DNA from: Albula goreensis
Lineage: Eukaryota; Chordata; Actinopteri; Albuliformes; Albulidae
Direction of reading: 5' to 3'
Assembly: GCA_022829145.1 (NCBI GenBank)
Contig: CM040758.1
Location: 10,276,128 to 10,340,127, forward strand
DNA length: 64,000 nt
A program made the position numbers and the translations under genes. The notes under the pieces are model-generated. The model saw only the letters and a list, made by a program, of their open reading frames with translations, did no database searches and had not been told where the DNA came from. Of the stretch, positions 28,001 through 41,100 are shown in pieces. Every line of letters starts with the position of its first letter. Position 1 is the first letter of the stretch.

Positions 28001-31000
28001 GAGACCACTGTACCCGCTGCCACTGCTGACGTGGCGCAACCCGAACAGCACAAATCGGCAGCTACAGAGGACAGTGCTGAAGCTGGATGTGACAGTGCTG
28101 AAGGTGACGGTGCTGAAGCTACAAGTAAAAGTGCTGAAACTGCAGGGGACATTGCTGAAACTGAAAGTAAAAATGCTGAAGTTGCGGTTGAGGGTGCTGA
28201 AGCTACAGATAACAATATGGAAGCAGCGTCTGTACTCAGTGCTGAAAATCAGCCAGATATTGCATCTGTCACTGACCAAGTCAATGATATTGCTGTTGGG
28301 TCGAAAGACTTGTCCTTGGCTTCTGTCCCCATGACTACAGTAGAAAAGGAGGAAGAGGAAGGTGAGCAGGAGGCAGGCGAGCACAGAGAGGAGGTGGAGG
28401 AGGAGCAGGTGAATGGGGGCGGAGCTGAAGACCTTGTCACTGAAGTGGTCACACACCTGGACACGCCTCCAGAACCTGAGAAACTGGAGGTTCTCACAGA
28501 GGGAGAGGAGAAAACAGACCCTCCAATCACAGAGGGTGCCGAGAAAACAGACCTTCCATTCGCAGAAGGTGCAGAGAAAACAGAACTTACAATCACAGAG
28601 GGTGCCGAGAAAACAGACCATCTAATCACAGAGGGTGCAGACACAACAGACCCTCCAATCACAAAGGGTGCAGACACAACAGACCCTCCAATCACAGAGG
28701 GTGCAGAGAAAACAGACCTTCCAATCACAGAGGGTGCAGAGAAAACAGACCTTCCAATCACAGAGGGTGCAGAGAAAACAGACCCTCCAATCACAGAGGG
28801 TGCAGAGAAAACAGACCCTCCTATCACAGAGGGTGCAGAGAAAACAGACCCTCCAATCACAGAGGGTGCAGAGAAAACAGACCCTCCAATCACAGAGGGT
28901 GCAGAGAAAACAGACCTTCCAATCACAGAGGGTGCAGAGAAAACAGACTCTCCAATCACAGAGGGTGCAGACACAATAGATCCTCCAATCACAGAGGGTG
29001 CAGAGAAAACGGACCCTCCAATCACAGAGGGTGCAGAGAAAATAGACATTCCAATCACAGAGGGTGCAGAGAAACCGGACCCTCCAATCACAGAGGGTGC
29101 AGAGAAAATAGACACTCCAACTACGGAGGGTGCAGAGAAAACAGACCCTCCAATCACAGAGGGTGCTGAGAAAACAGGCCCTCCAATCACAGAGGGTGCC
29201 GAGATAACAGACCCTCCAATCACAGAGGACACACAGAAATTAGACCCTCCATCAAGCGCCTCTAAACCCAAAGAGATGAAGATTGCCCGGCTGGATGTGT
29301 CCAGTGTGGCCACCGATACCGAGAGGCTGGAGCTGAAGGAGCAGCCATCAGAGGTACAGCTGTTCAGCACCATGTCTCTCGTACACTGCGTTACTCTAGT
29401 CTAAATAATGTAAGCATAATCATGTGGCTGGCACAAGGTTAACACTGTAAGGGCAACTCAACCCAATTAGTGACGAGTGAATGAGGCTTCATCACAACCA
29501 AAATGACTGCAGCTACAATTTCACTGCTTTTAGTCAGTGGAATGTTTTTCTTTGGTGATTGGTTCCAGTCATCAAGTAGATGAGATCATATGAGAGCTGT
29601 ACCCATTTTCTGGTGTCATGATATGTTATTCTCCCATCACTACCAAAAATTATACTTTGGTATGTTCTGCCTTAATCATGTGACCTCATAATTCTTGTGT
29701 TAAAATCTATTCTGAGGTATTACATGATTGTCCTTGGAAAAAAAGAAATAAATTGACAGCCTAATGAATGTATCATCAGTGTTTCATGGCTCCATGACAA
29801 ATAAATGCATGTACAGAGTAAGAACATAATACATATGTAATGTAAAAATCTAACACTTCAGAATTATTGCCAGGGGTGAGGGACGTTTATATTGTTTTGT
29901 TGTTTGACTCAGGACTCAGGCCAAAGTCCGACCGCGGTCCAGAGTTCCACCGGGCAAGGGAAAGAGTCCTCCTCCACAGGGCAAGCCACCATGTTCCGTA
30001 TCCCAGAATTCCAGTGGTCCCACATGCACCAACGCCTGCTGACAGACCTGCTGTTCTCCATTGAGACGGATGTGCAGATGTGGAGGAGGTAGGTGTGGGG
30101 GTTTTGGGGAGGCAGGCTCAGTCTGCGTCCAAAAGTGTTCTGGGGATGTCATCCCTCCACCTGATCCACAGAGGATACAGACAAAGCAGTGTAGCAGACA
30201 CTGTACCTAGCCAATCAGTACTTCAGATCAGTGAAATGATGAAGGGAGAGAGGAAGGAGAGATGAAAAGAATAGGAAGGAGGGAGGGATTGAAACCATTT
30301 AATTTGCAGATTGTGCCTCTCTCATGTCTTGATAGGATGAAGGGTTGCTGGGAGTAGGAACTAAGGCGCATATCGTCAGTTAATGTAAAAGTTCACACAT
30401 ATGGCCTCTCTCTTTCGCTCTCTCGTCTGGGTCTCGGTAGAATATTGTCATAAACCTAGACATTAGATTTGGACTCGGTTGTCTTCAGTCGTGCTTGTTG
30501 TCTGTCTGGTGAGTTCACTCTGTATCTGTAGTCTGCGAGCGGTACACTCCAGGGCACTGGCAGGTCAGGCATTGGTCAGACTCTCTCAGAAGGCGGAGAA
30601 TCAGAAGCCTGACTCACATGGCTGGGGACTCTCAGGGTTCTCCCTAAGGAATGTTAGAGAGGCGCTGAACCATGATGTTCCCTACCTGTCATCATAGCGC
30701 AAAATTTGCCATGTCAGCTGATTAAGCTACAGATGAGAAAGTGATAGTGACTGTAACTGTTAAGTTAGCGGGTTTTAATGTACAGTTAACCTAATGTGAT
30801 GGCCTTTGCTGATGCAGACACTGTTTATCGCAAGTCCACTTGTAGGTCTGGAGGACATGATGTGCCACCTTGAAAGAACATTTTGGGGGGCGTGCCCAGC
30901 GTTATTCCCTCCCACACCCACCTAGCGGGTAACCTAGGACCTGCAGTCTCACCATTCTGCTTGCGCAGTCTCTGTGGTTCTTCATCCCTCTATCTCTCCC

Positions 31001-34000
31001 TCCAGCAACTCCACGAAGACGGTGGCGGAGTTTGTGAACAGCAGTGATAACGTGGTGTTTGTACACAACACCATTCACCTGGTCTCCCAGATAGTGGACA
31101 ACCTCATCATGGCATCCGGTGGCATCCTGCCCCTCCTGTCTGCCGCTACCTCTGCCTCTGTGAGTGTCAAACTCTCTCTCTGTTTCTCTTACCCTTTCTC
31201 TCTCGTTTTGTGTTTTTTTCTGGTCTTTGACATTTAACAATTATTATAAAGTTGACATTATTTGAGGTTTTATGAAAGTGTAAAAAAAAAAAAAAAACAA
31301 ATCACAGCAGTAAAATAAAGGAGACACATAAGTCAAGACATCAATATGTCTCTCTCTCATCCTGTCATTCTATCCCTAGTCTTTCCCACTTTCTTTTGTT
31401 TATTTCTTTAAGAACCCATTCTGAACAATCAAAAAGTGTTCAAAGTTAATAGTGGATGATGCCCTGTATGTATCTGTTGGGTGTGTTCCTCTGTGTCGTT
31501 GTTGCTGATTGGATGTGTGACCCCCTCCCCCCTGGCAGCATGTGCTTGAGGGTGTGGAGCCGTCGCAGGGCCTGGCGCCGGAGGCCTCTCTCACGTTCCT
31601 GCAGAGGCTGGTCAGCCTGGTGGATGTGCTGATTTTCGCCAGCTCACTCACCTTCACCGAGGTGGAGGCTGAGAAGAACATGTCCTCCGGTGGGATCCTG
31701 AGGCAGAGCCTACGGCTGGGTAAAGCCCCTTTCTCTCACCCCAAAACTCCACCCTGCATGCCTCTCCCTGTGCATCTACGTGCCCCACCCACTGACCTGT
31801 GTAGCCCTACCACTTATACCTTTCTGTCTCACATCTGTATGATTATCTCAAAGCTCTGCCGCCAACCCTTTCAAAACTCCACCCCCATTTTTCTCACCTT
31901 CCTCTGTCTTAAATCTCCCTGCTCAACAGTGTTGAATGGAGAATGACCTATCCTCAAACGTAGAAAAGAAAATGCCCTCCTTATACGGTGAGGTTTTGAC
32001 CAACAGACATAAGGCTATAAATAAGATACAGTGCTCACTGTTCTCCAGTGTAGAATTCCTTACCAAAACAAAATTATTCAGCACAGCTTCAAGCCCTGAG
32101 AAATGCAGCTTGGGTAATATAGATGTGTTCTCATTACACAGTACCGCCTTGTTCAAAATACACCTCAAAACAGTTAAATAATAAAAAGAGGTGGAGCTTC
32201 TTCACTTCAAATATTGAAACCAAAAGCTTGGTTTCCACACACAATATGCAGGTCATACCAGACAATGTGATGGTAAGACAAAACATACCAAACAATAAAT
32301 CAGGGATGGACGTCACCTTCAAGATGGAATGCATAAAAAAGTGTTTTATGAGGGATGTAAGTGAACAGCTAAAAAGATTCTACAGAGCTCATCCACACCA
32401 TACAGCCCACACCCCCGCCCCGCCTCTCGCTCAAGGCTACCTCCTGCCGTCTCTTGTTTTCCCCTTTTCAAATCTTGTTATTATAACCCTTCCCTCTGCA
32501 GTGACATGAAACGGCGAGTGTGGTTAGCCGCTTGGTGGTAATGGTGTGGGATGTAGCCTTGGGCCCCGGGCCTGTATTTCCCACTGTAATAAACCTGCAG
32601 CGGGTGGCAGCAACGTGCGGCTCTGTACACCGTACGGAATAAAAGGCTCCGAAACACTTACATTATTCATTTGTGTTCGGCTTCCAGCCTCCAGCCTCCC
32701 AACCTTCCTTCACCTGCATTCGTCTGACCCTGAGCTATAGCACAGTTAATCAAGCCCATGATCATCTTTGTGGGCGGTGATGGCGCACATAGACATTAGT
32801 TGTATTTGCACCATATAAAATGTGTATTTCTGTGTCTTTTGTGACTCATTCGTCAAATTTTTTGTTACAAAGTACTTGAGCTTAATCTCCTTCTCTTGTT
32901 CTCATTCTCTCTCTCTCCTTTAAATATGATTCAATATTTGTCCATTTTGCAGAACAAATTTCAATGTAATAAAGAATTGTGTTAAATCTTAAAAGCATTC
33001 CATGAAAAATGAGATAAACAAGACTGTTAGAAGCTTGCATTGCTGTTAAACTGAAGCCCTATTATCTCAGAATTTATATCTGGCCGTTGTGATAGTTGAG
33101 GGGCTTTAGAAAGCTGGTTTTATGGTATTAATATTTGATGAGGTATGTGCTCCCTGTTGCTGCTGCGTAATTTGATTTCTGGGCTATAACAAGGTCTCTC
33201 CTGTTTGTCTTTATAAATGGTTGTATGAACGCACACTCTAATGGAAAAAGCTAGTCCATTCCAGACGGAATAATTCCCATAATCTAAACGTTTCAGGGTT
33301 TACATTTGTCAGTTGTCAAGTGCGGGGGGAAATACGGAATAAAAAAACACCCTGTACTTAAACTGCGGCGCTCAATACATCAGGTTAAAACCTACGAGCA
33401 CGGTTGCCATGGCAGGAGACTACCTGACGTTGGCAAACAGAAACGGCAGAAAAATGATGCATGCTGAACTGAGTGGTGTGTTGTGCAGTGGTGCCCGGGC
33501 CTCTTTACGGCGATTCATTATTAAAGCTTGGCTCCGCTGCTACAAGGCTGCTCTCTGTGCGAGGACGGATGATCTGAATGTGTTTGTGCTGTGTAAATCG
33601 TACTGTTTCTCTCCTTCTACCTTACTACTTTCCCTATTTCTCCTGTGTGTTCTTTCTTCCCTCTCTCAATATCTTTCTTCCTCTCCCTATTTTTCCATTC
33701 TTTCCTCCCTGTCTCTACCTGTCTTTGTTCAATTCTTTCCCCCTTGTCTCTCCCACATTACCCCTTTGCTTTATTTGCTTCCTCTTTGTGCTCTGTCTCT
33801 TTGCTCTCTCCATCTTTCTCTCTATCCTTCTTTCTATCTCCCTTTTATAATCTTTCTGCACTACATCTTTCTTTCAAACACTGCCCTACTGATCTTTCTC
33901 TCTATTCCTCTTTCACTGGCTTTCACCATCTCCATCTCTCTCTCCCCCTCACACCCTCTCTCTCTCTTTCTCTCGTCCTCTCTCTCTCTCTCTCTTCCCG

Positions 34001-34149
34001 TGCCAGTGTGCGCCATGGCAGTGAGGAACTGTCTGAACTACCAGCAGCACTCGCCCCTTAGGCCCAGCGCAGAGAACACCCGGGGCCAGAAGGTCACGCA
34101 AAGTATCATGGGAACTTCCAGATCTGTAAGTCGCACACACGTGAACACA

Positions 34150-34190
<41 letters not shown>

Positions 34191-34565
34191 TCTCTGTCTC
34201 TTTCTCAGGCTTGCAATGGCATTAAAGGAAAGAAAAGTTGTAGGTTGAGGTTTATGAAGTGTGATTTGTTAGTTGTAAATACAGAAACTTTGGTAGTGTG
34301 TGTGGATAATGTTCACTCTGCTGCCCTAGGCTTCCTGTAACTTGATTGGCACCAGCACACCTCTGTTTGCTCTGATTGCTGATTTGGTTGGGTTGGGCAG
34401 TTTTATTATTTCTCATGCACACTATTTTGCAGCTAATCAGAAGTAATGACCAACATTTGGCTCATTAACAAAGTGCACCCCAACACAAAGTTTGGTGACA
34501 CATGGTTCCTGGAGCACTCTTGTAAAAACCACAACAGGCCCTTGCCAAATCACACTCTCTCCCTG

Positions 34566-34616
<51 letters not shown>

Positions 34617-37600
34617 CTCTGCCCAGCCCTGGAGGAGGAGACAGAAATACAATCATTGATTGTGTTCTGTGATTTGCCTTAATGGGATTGCAGCACTTAG
34701 TTCAGTGTAATTGTTATTTCTTCAGGTTGCATGTGTGGAGAGGGAAGACCATCTGTCAAGAGGCACAAGTGTCTGTGCTGTGCATTATTCCAAAGCTTTG
34801 TGCTGTGTAGATGCCCTGTAGCCCTCCAAGCAGGTGAACCTTATTGCATTGGTCCATCTTACTGTGTCCTAGTCAGCTCCACTATTGCCTGCCAAACTAG
34901 GAGACCTAGATCAGTTTCTGTCACTGGATGCAGGTAATTACCCTGTTAATTGGGATTCCTATTTTTGTTGGCACACCGCTTTACAAATGAAGGGCGATCA
35001 GTGTGATCTAATGAACATTAGAAAGAACACCCCAAGGACAATTTTGTGGACCTGCAGTAGAGGTGACTGCTCTGCCCATCATTTGTCCACCTGACACACA
35101 CACTCACCATGGGAGCAACATGTTGCTCTCTTTTTGTGGGCTGAAGATGCTCTGGAGATGAAGACTCAGAAGGATGCATTGTGGGTAATCTTGATTGAAC
35201 ATGCTCTCTGTTTGGCCTCTCAGGGCTCCATAGATGTGGGGACAGGAGGGGTGTCTCCTGTCAGAGAGGCGGACCTTCTGCTGCAAGACATTGACATAAG
35301 CCGACTCCGTGCAGTGGTCTTCAGAGAAACTGTGAGTACGCACACATATCCACACATACATAAATAAAACTATGAAGCATAAACACCATTGCATAGACAT
35401 ACAGATACATAAACACACAGAACACCTATGCATATTTGCATGTATACATAAACACAGAAACCCATGCACAGACATACACAAACTTTCCTGTGTATACCTG
35501 TATGTACATAAACACAGAGACACACACACACACACGCAAGCACAGAAACACATGTGCATGCACAGGCATGCATAGAAACACACACACCTCATCCAAGAAT
35601 GACATGTACCAGCCCTGTCTCTATGCATTTTCTGTTATTTTTACTAAATCATTTAGGTTTCCTTCTGACTTTTGTAAATGTGACATTAGCAGAACAGATT
35701 TCTTTCTTGCCACGGTGTTAAGTCACATTTTTCAGCTGTACATCAGAAACACCTATAACGGTCAGGTGATACTGGACAGGGAGGGACCACTTTGCCAGTT
35801 TTTTTTGTGTGGAAGCACAGAAATATCTGTGAGCATATGTCTGTGTAAGCAAGCATGTTTATGTTTGAGTGTGTGTGTTTGTGTAAGATTGGCATGGTGT
35901 GTGCATGTTTGTCTCTGTGTACAACATGCATGTGTTAGCTCATTTGTTTATAACCTAGCCTATATGTATACAAGCCTGTTTGTGTCTGCAATTCAATTTT
36001 ATTGGTCCAACATTGGGCAATTTAAGTTTCAGCAGTATAAAAACAAAACATTTGCAAATGAACATACAGACCGTGTAGAACAGTAAACAAATGAAATGGT
36101 ATACAAACATAATAAATGTCATACACCTGCAAGTTTGTCTCTGTTTGGGTTACTGTGTTAATCTTTCTGTTTTATCGAATGTGTGTGTCAGTGTGTGCGT
36201 GTTTGCACTTTTATGGGCGCAAATGAGAGTGCACAAATTTGTGTGTGCGTGTTTGTGTGTGTATCAGTGTTTAGCCACAGATATTGGATTATTGAGATAC
36301 TCTGCTTGTATTCTTAACTTAGCAACCACTGTCTTCCTTCCATTGACACAGAATCATTACAAATTGATGCATCTTCTGAATCCTGGAAAAGAAACAGACT
36401 TGATCAAGTGCTGTTTGAATGGACTGAAACAGATCAGAAACATCCAAGCTCGTGTGCCCTTTCCCTCCCTTTGCAGGAGGACAGTAAGCAGGCTCAGTTC
36501 CTGGCCCTGGCTGTGGTCTACTTCATCTCCGTCCTGATGGTGTCAAAGTACCGGGACATCCTGGAGCCACACAACGACCGGCGGCACGTTCAGCGCAGCC
36601 AGTCAGTGAAGAGCTCAGGTACACCCCCTACTGGCTGCACTCTGCAGTACATCGCGGCCTGACTGTCCAATCAGGCTCCAGACAGCAACTCATATTACTG
36701 TCTGTTCAGCATATTTTTAGTATATGTATTATGGAGCATAATGATAGTTATTATGTTATAAATGTTAAAATGCTAAATTATATATATGCTGCTATATACT
36801 GTACAGTGGTATTTACTACACTGAACAATCTAAAGAGTGCATTTTTCCTAAATATGATCCCATATATTTGCACATATATTTTGTAGTGCTGTAATGTGTA
36901 TATGATACATCTTCTGTCAGGGTATCATTTCTTTCCTTTACAGAATATGTACTCATTCCACAGAAAATGAGGGTGTCTGAGCTGTGATTGGGCTGTGGAT
37001 CTGGGTGTGTGTTATTCTGTAGGGGCAAGCCAGAGCAGCACAGGTGATGGTGTTCCCACCGGGCTGGATAATGGGGTGACCCTCCGGAGGAGAGACTCCG
37101 GCCTTGGGGACGAGCAGAGCTCCATCGCCCCCAGTGAGGCCGACTCAGGGGCAGGGGCCGCTGTGGGACAGGACAGCCGCAGCGAGGCTCCGCCCCCCCA
37201 GGCTCCCCCAGGGAAGAATGTGAAGGACATCCTGCGTAGCTTGGTGAGTGGGCCGGCTGAGGACATCATGGTGGACCCCAGCCTGCTCCCCCCATCCCTG
37301 CGGGGAACCCTGGGGGACACCGCTACCCGCAACCAGTCACCGCCGTTCCACTCCTTCGACAGGTAGGCCCCTCCCCCTGAGCTCTGAACTCCAGCTACAG
37401 TTTTTGTAAAGGTTTCCAAATTTGTATTCTGATCTCTGACATATTGTGTAGGGCTCATACGACTGCAGATATTTGCTATAGTAAAATGGCACCTCTTGAT
37501 TTCACCAATTAACCCACCCCTTGGCTCAAGGAGATAAATTAATTAACAGAATAAGGTGGGTGTTTTAAATGAATATCTGCTGACACAATGGCACTCCAGC

Positions 37601-38082
37601 AAGTACAGTTGTGAATCTCTCATCGTTCTTACCTTCCAGAGCAGCTGAAAGAGAAAACTGGAGAAAATTTCTTCTTTCACACCAAAACAAAAGAGAAACA
37701 TAAAAAAAACGAGCACTTATGAAGAAGTTAACTGAGGTGTATATCCTCAGAAGCTTGCTGTCAGATTCTCTCCCCTCTTTTGAACCTCAGGTCTTTTGTT
37801 CCCATCAACATCCTCTGAAGAGCTGACGCTTTTGCTGTCGAAGCTTTTTTTTTTTTTTTTTTTTTTTTTTTATCGGCACAAACAAACAAGCTGCGGAGTT
37901 ACCCCCTCTCCCCTCTTCAGGAAAAGAGATCAGAGGAGGGGAGAGAGAGTGCTCTGCTGCCAGAGGACTGGCTCCTGTCCTGAGGGGGAATCCGCCACTT
38001 TTCAACATATCACTGTTATTTACTGGTCCCTGCTTCTTCTCCTCCTCCTCCTGTGAATCCAGGGCCTCCCCCTCCTTTTAAA

Positions 38083-38114
<32 letters not shown>

Positions 38115-41100
38115 ACTCAGCAAACTGTAAAGATAAAATACATGCCCTTGGGAGAGATGCGGCCAAGCGGGTTTGGAGTTTTAGTGGGGAAAAACTCAGC
38201 GGCTCCTGCAGACAGGCCTCTGTGGCGGGGGACAGCCTGGGTCTGGTTTGCATTTATTGTTCTGCGGCAGACGCTGAGCGTGTTGTGAGAGCGAGGCTGA
38301 TTTTCGGTTTGAGAGTCTGGGTGCCATGGAAACTGTGCTTGTGTCTGTATCAGAGGGATTTCCCAGGACTCCCCTCTGATCCCGTGTTTATCTGAGGAAT
38401 GCTGTGTCAGGATTCAGGAGCCGCCTTGTATCGGAGGGATTATCTGCCTCCTGCTTCTCTGGAGAGCGTAGCGCCACAGCTGGGCCTGTGGGGCCCATCT
38501 TCCCTCTGTCCAGAACCACCGGGGCCCCGGTCCCTTTTCCTGTGGCCCTTGTCTCTAGCAGAGCAGCAGTGGTCAGATGCATAACCATACTGTCTTAGGT
38601 ACAGACATGCTTTGTTATTCAACGTCCTCAACCTAGTTCATTACAGCATTTCATCTTATTCAGGAACATGTTCGTTCCTATTTTTTTCTGATTAATTGGG
38701 TAATACAGATTTTTTCAGATACTAAACATCTGAGGGACTACTAGTTATCCCCTACTACCACCTGACAAACAGTGTAAAAGGATATCCTGATTAACTATGG
38801 ACAATCAGGCACAATTACATCCCTGCCTATTGAAATGTATTTCTATTTTTGCCTACACTATTTTTTTCCCCTCTCCTGTGGTGGGAACAGTTTGGCACCT
38901 GCATTCATAAAGCAACCCAGGTGGTGCTGATCCAGGATCAGCTTTGCATTTCAGCTCTTGATGGGTAAGGTTCTGGTGAGGATGGTGGAAAACCTGATTC
39001 TACATCAGCACTGAGAGACATTTTATGATCACAGGACCCTGAGCTGCCAGAGAAGATTACCGCACAGTCGACAGATAGCGATGGATGGTGGTATGAGACC
39101 AGCCCGGTTTCTTCTTGCTCTGATTTACCACTTGCTTGTGGTGGACGGCGCAGATTCTTTATATTTTTTTTTTTTTTTTTGTGGTTCTGAGTGCCCGCTT
39201 TGTCAGCGCCTCTGCCCCCACATGCCGAACCCGCGGCCCGAGTGATGGAGGGCCACCACAAATCCCTCAAACACCTCGCATCCAGTCATCCCCACCCCCC
39301 CCTTTATTTATTTCACAATTTATCGTACCACCGCTTCACCCCTCGCGCACGCCTTTGTGTGGGCCATTGTACTGCAAAGCCTGGAGGGTCAGCCAGACAT
39401 GTTACACTTTTAAAAGCAAACACAAGAATTCCGCATACGACTCCCAAGCAATTTACGATCTCCGTGTGTGGGAAATACCAAACCCCACAGATAAAAATGG
39501 GTGTGGGTGGGTGGAGGAGGGGCTGGGGGGTGGTTGAGGTGGGCTTTGGGTCATGAGGTTGAAGTATCCGCTCTGATTTATTTACTGCCTGCACGGCTCG
39601 GTATGTCGCATGTATATCTTCTTGTGATATTCCTGTTTTGACAGTAAGTCTGCAAATATTTGCTGATACAAAGCAGGGGCTGGTAAACAATGTAATCACT
39701 TGCAGCGCGGCATGCCGGCGTTGATTTACACACTGTTGGCCGCTGAGAAAGTGGCAGAGCTGCCATTTGAGTGGACTGGGAGAGAAACAGGGCCCAAATG
39801 AGGATTCTGATTACTGTGTGCCTCATACACAAATATGTGCTACAGAACACAGTCTAAGAAACGCACATGATGGGTTGTCTCTGATGAGCTTGGTAGTTTC
39901 AGAGGTAGGTATTCAACAATGGCTATGTTGAGAGTTGTACTTTTTTTGTAGAAAATGTATCATCTATGGTTTCAGCAATAATAGCCCAACCGCTTTGAAC
40001 AGTCATAATCACAGTTTAGTCTGCCATCACATGGCATATTATGGACAGCAAGTACGTAAAAAAGCAACTATGTGTGACCACACATATGTTGCAGGAATAC
40101 AAAATAGCATACTGACTGCTCTATTCACAAAATCTGCAGACAGTGGGATGGCCAAGGGAGGTCAGCAGCGTGCGATGAGACCAATTGGCTTAAACTGCTT
40201 ATTTACCTCTGTGAGGATGAGCCAGTCGTTCCCGTCCCAACGTGGACCCTGATCAGCTGGGACTCAAACTGCCCTCTGTGGGATGCACAGTTGCACCATA
40301 TGTAGACTTAAGACCACATCCTACCCAAAGCCCCCTGACTGACTGAACTGGATGAGCCCACGTGCTCCCTGACCAACAGGTGACAGGCCTGTCAGTCTGC
40401 AGCCTTAAGGCCACTTCACATGCTAATTGTATAGCGAAACACAAGGCGTGGTACAAATGCTGGCTCCATATTAAAAGCAGTAAAAAAAAAAAAAAAAAAA
40501 AAGATTTCTTACCTTTTTAAACATCAGAAAAGAGATCAGTTTAAAAACCTCTAAATAATTCAATGCCCGCTGACCAGATCCTTTTAGTTTATCAGTGGCC
40601 AGGCTGGCCCTTGTAACAGATGACTTGATGGCTGATTAATTGGGCCCGGCTCTCCGCCCAGCCTCTGGCTCTCTGCGCAAGCCTGGCTAATGACGCTGTG
40701 AATAATTTAGAGACATGGTAGCTGAGCAGATGGAACCCCCCATGCACACTCCCACCCCCTGAACTGGGCCTGAGCCAGGCCCCCTCGTCCCCCCTCGTCC
40801 CCCCACTTCCACACTGCCTCCCCTGGAGTCTGCAGCAAGGAGCTCTCTGCCTTCCCTGCTGCATGGTCAGCCATCACAATAAAGCCTACTGGTGCATTAT
40901 ATTTACACAGTAGCATCATTTACCTTGGCAAAGGGACAGGACATAAAGGTAAATGCCACCAAAGACATCATTTGGTGTATATATCTATATACTCATCGCA
41001 ATCACAGTGTAATGTAATGGATTCACATGAGAAGTTGCAATATGTGTTCATGAAGCTTAAGTATGGCATGCATTTACATTTTGGTGTTTGGCAGATGCTG

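Larger units (their letters stand above)
34126..35223 (+). other. Intron w25-w26
   Basis: Holds two CT microsatellites (34149-34205 and 34571-34614); otherwise unremarkable. Confidence 0.85.

Noticed and set aside
28635..28979. Second plus-strand frame across the array ([10 protein letters not shown] repeats)
   Set aside because: Same cause: a period divisible by three. It has no link to LRBA exons.
28249..29373. 374-codon minus-strand open frame (Ser/Val/Gly-rich repeat) opposite the lrba minisatellite
   Set aside because: The 33-bp period keeps several frames open without stops. The + frame ends in the conserved LRBA segment [10 protein letters not shown] and a phase-matched donor, so the minus frame is a shadow.
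33409..34248. 279-codon plus-strand open frame
   Set aside because: Mostly translation of the CT-rich tract, with the real exon w25 in its 3' part. Composition is low-complexity Ser/Leu/Phe.
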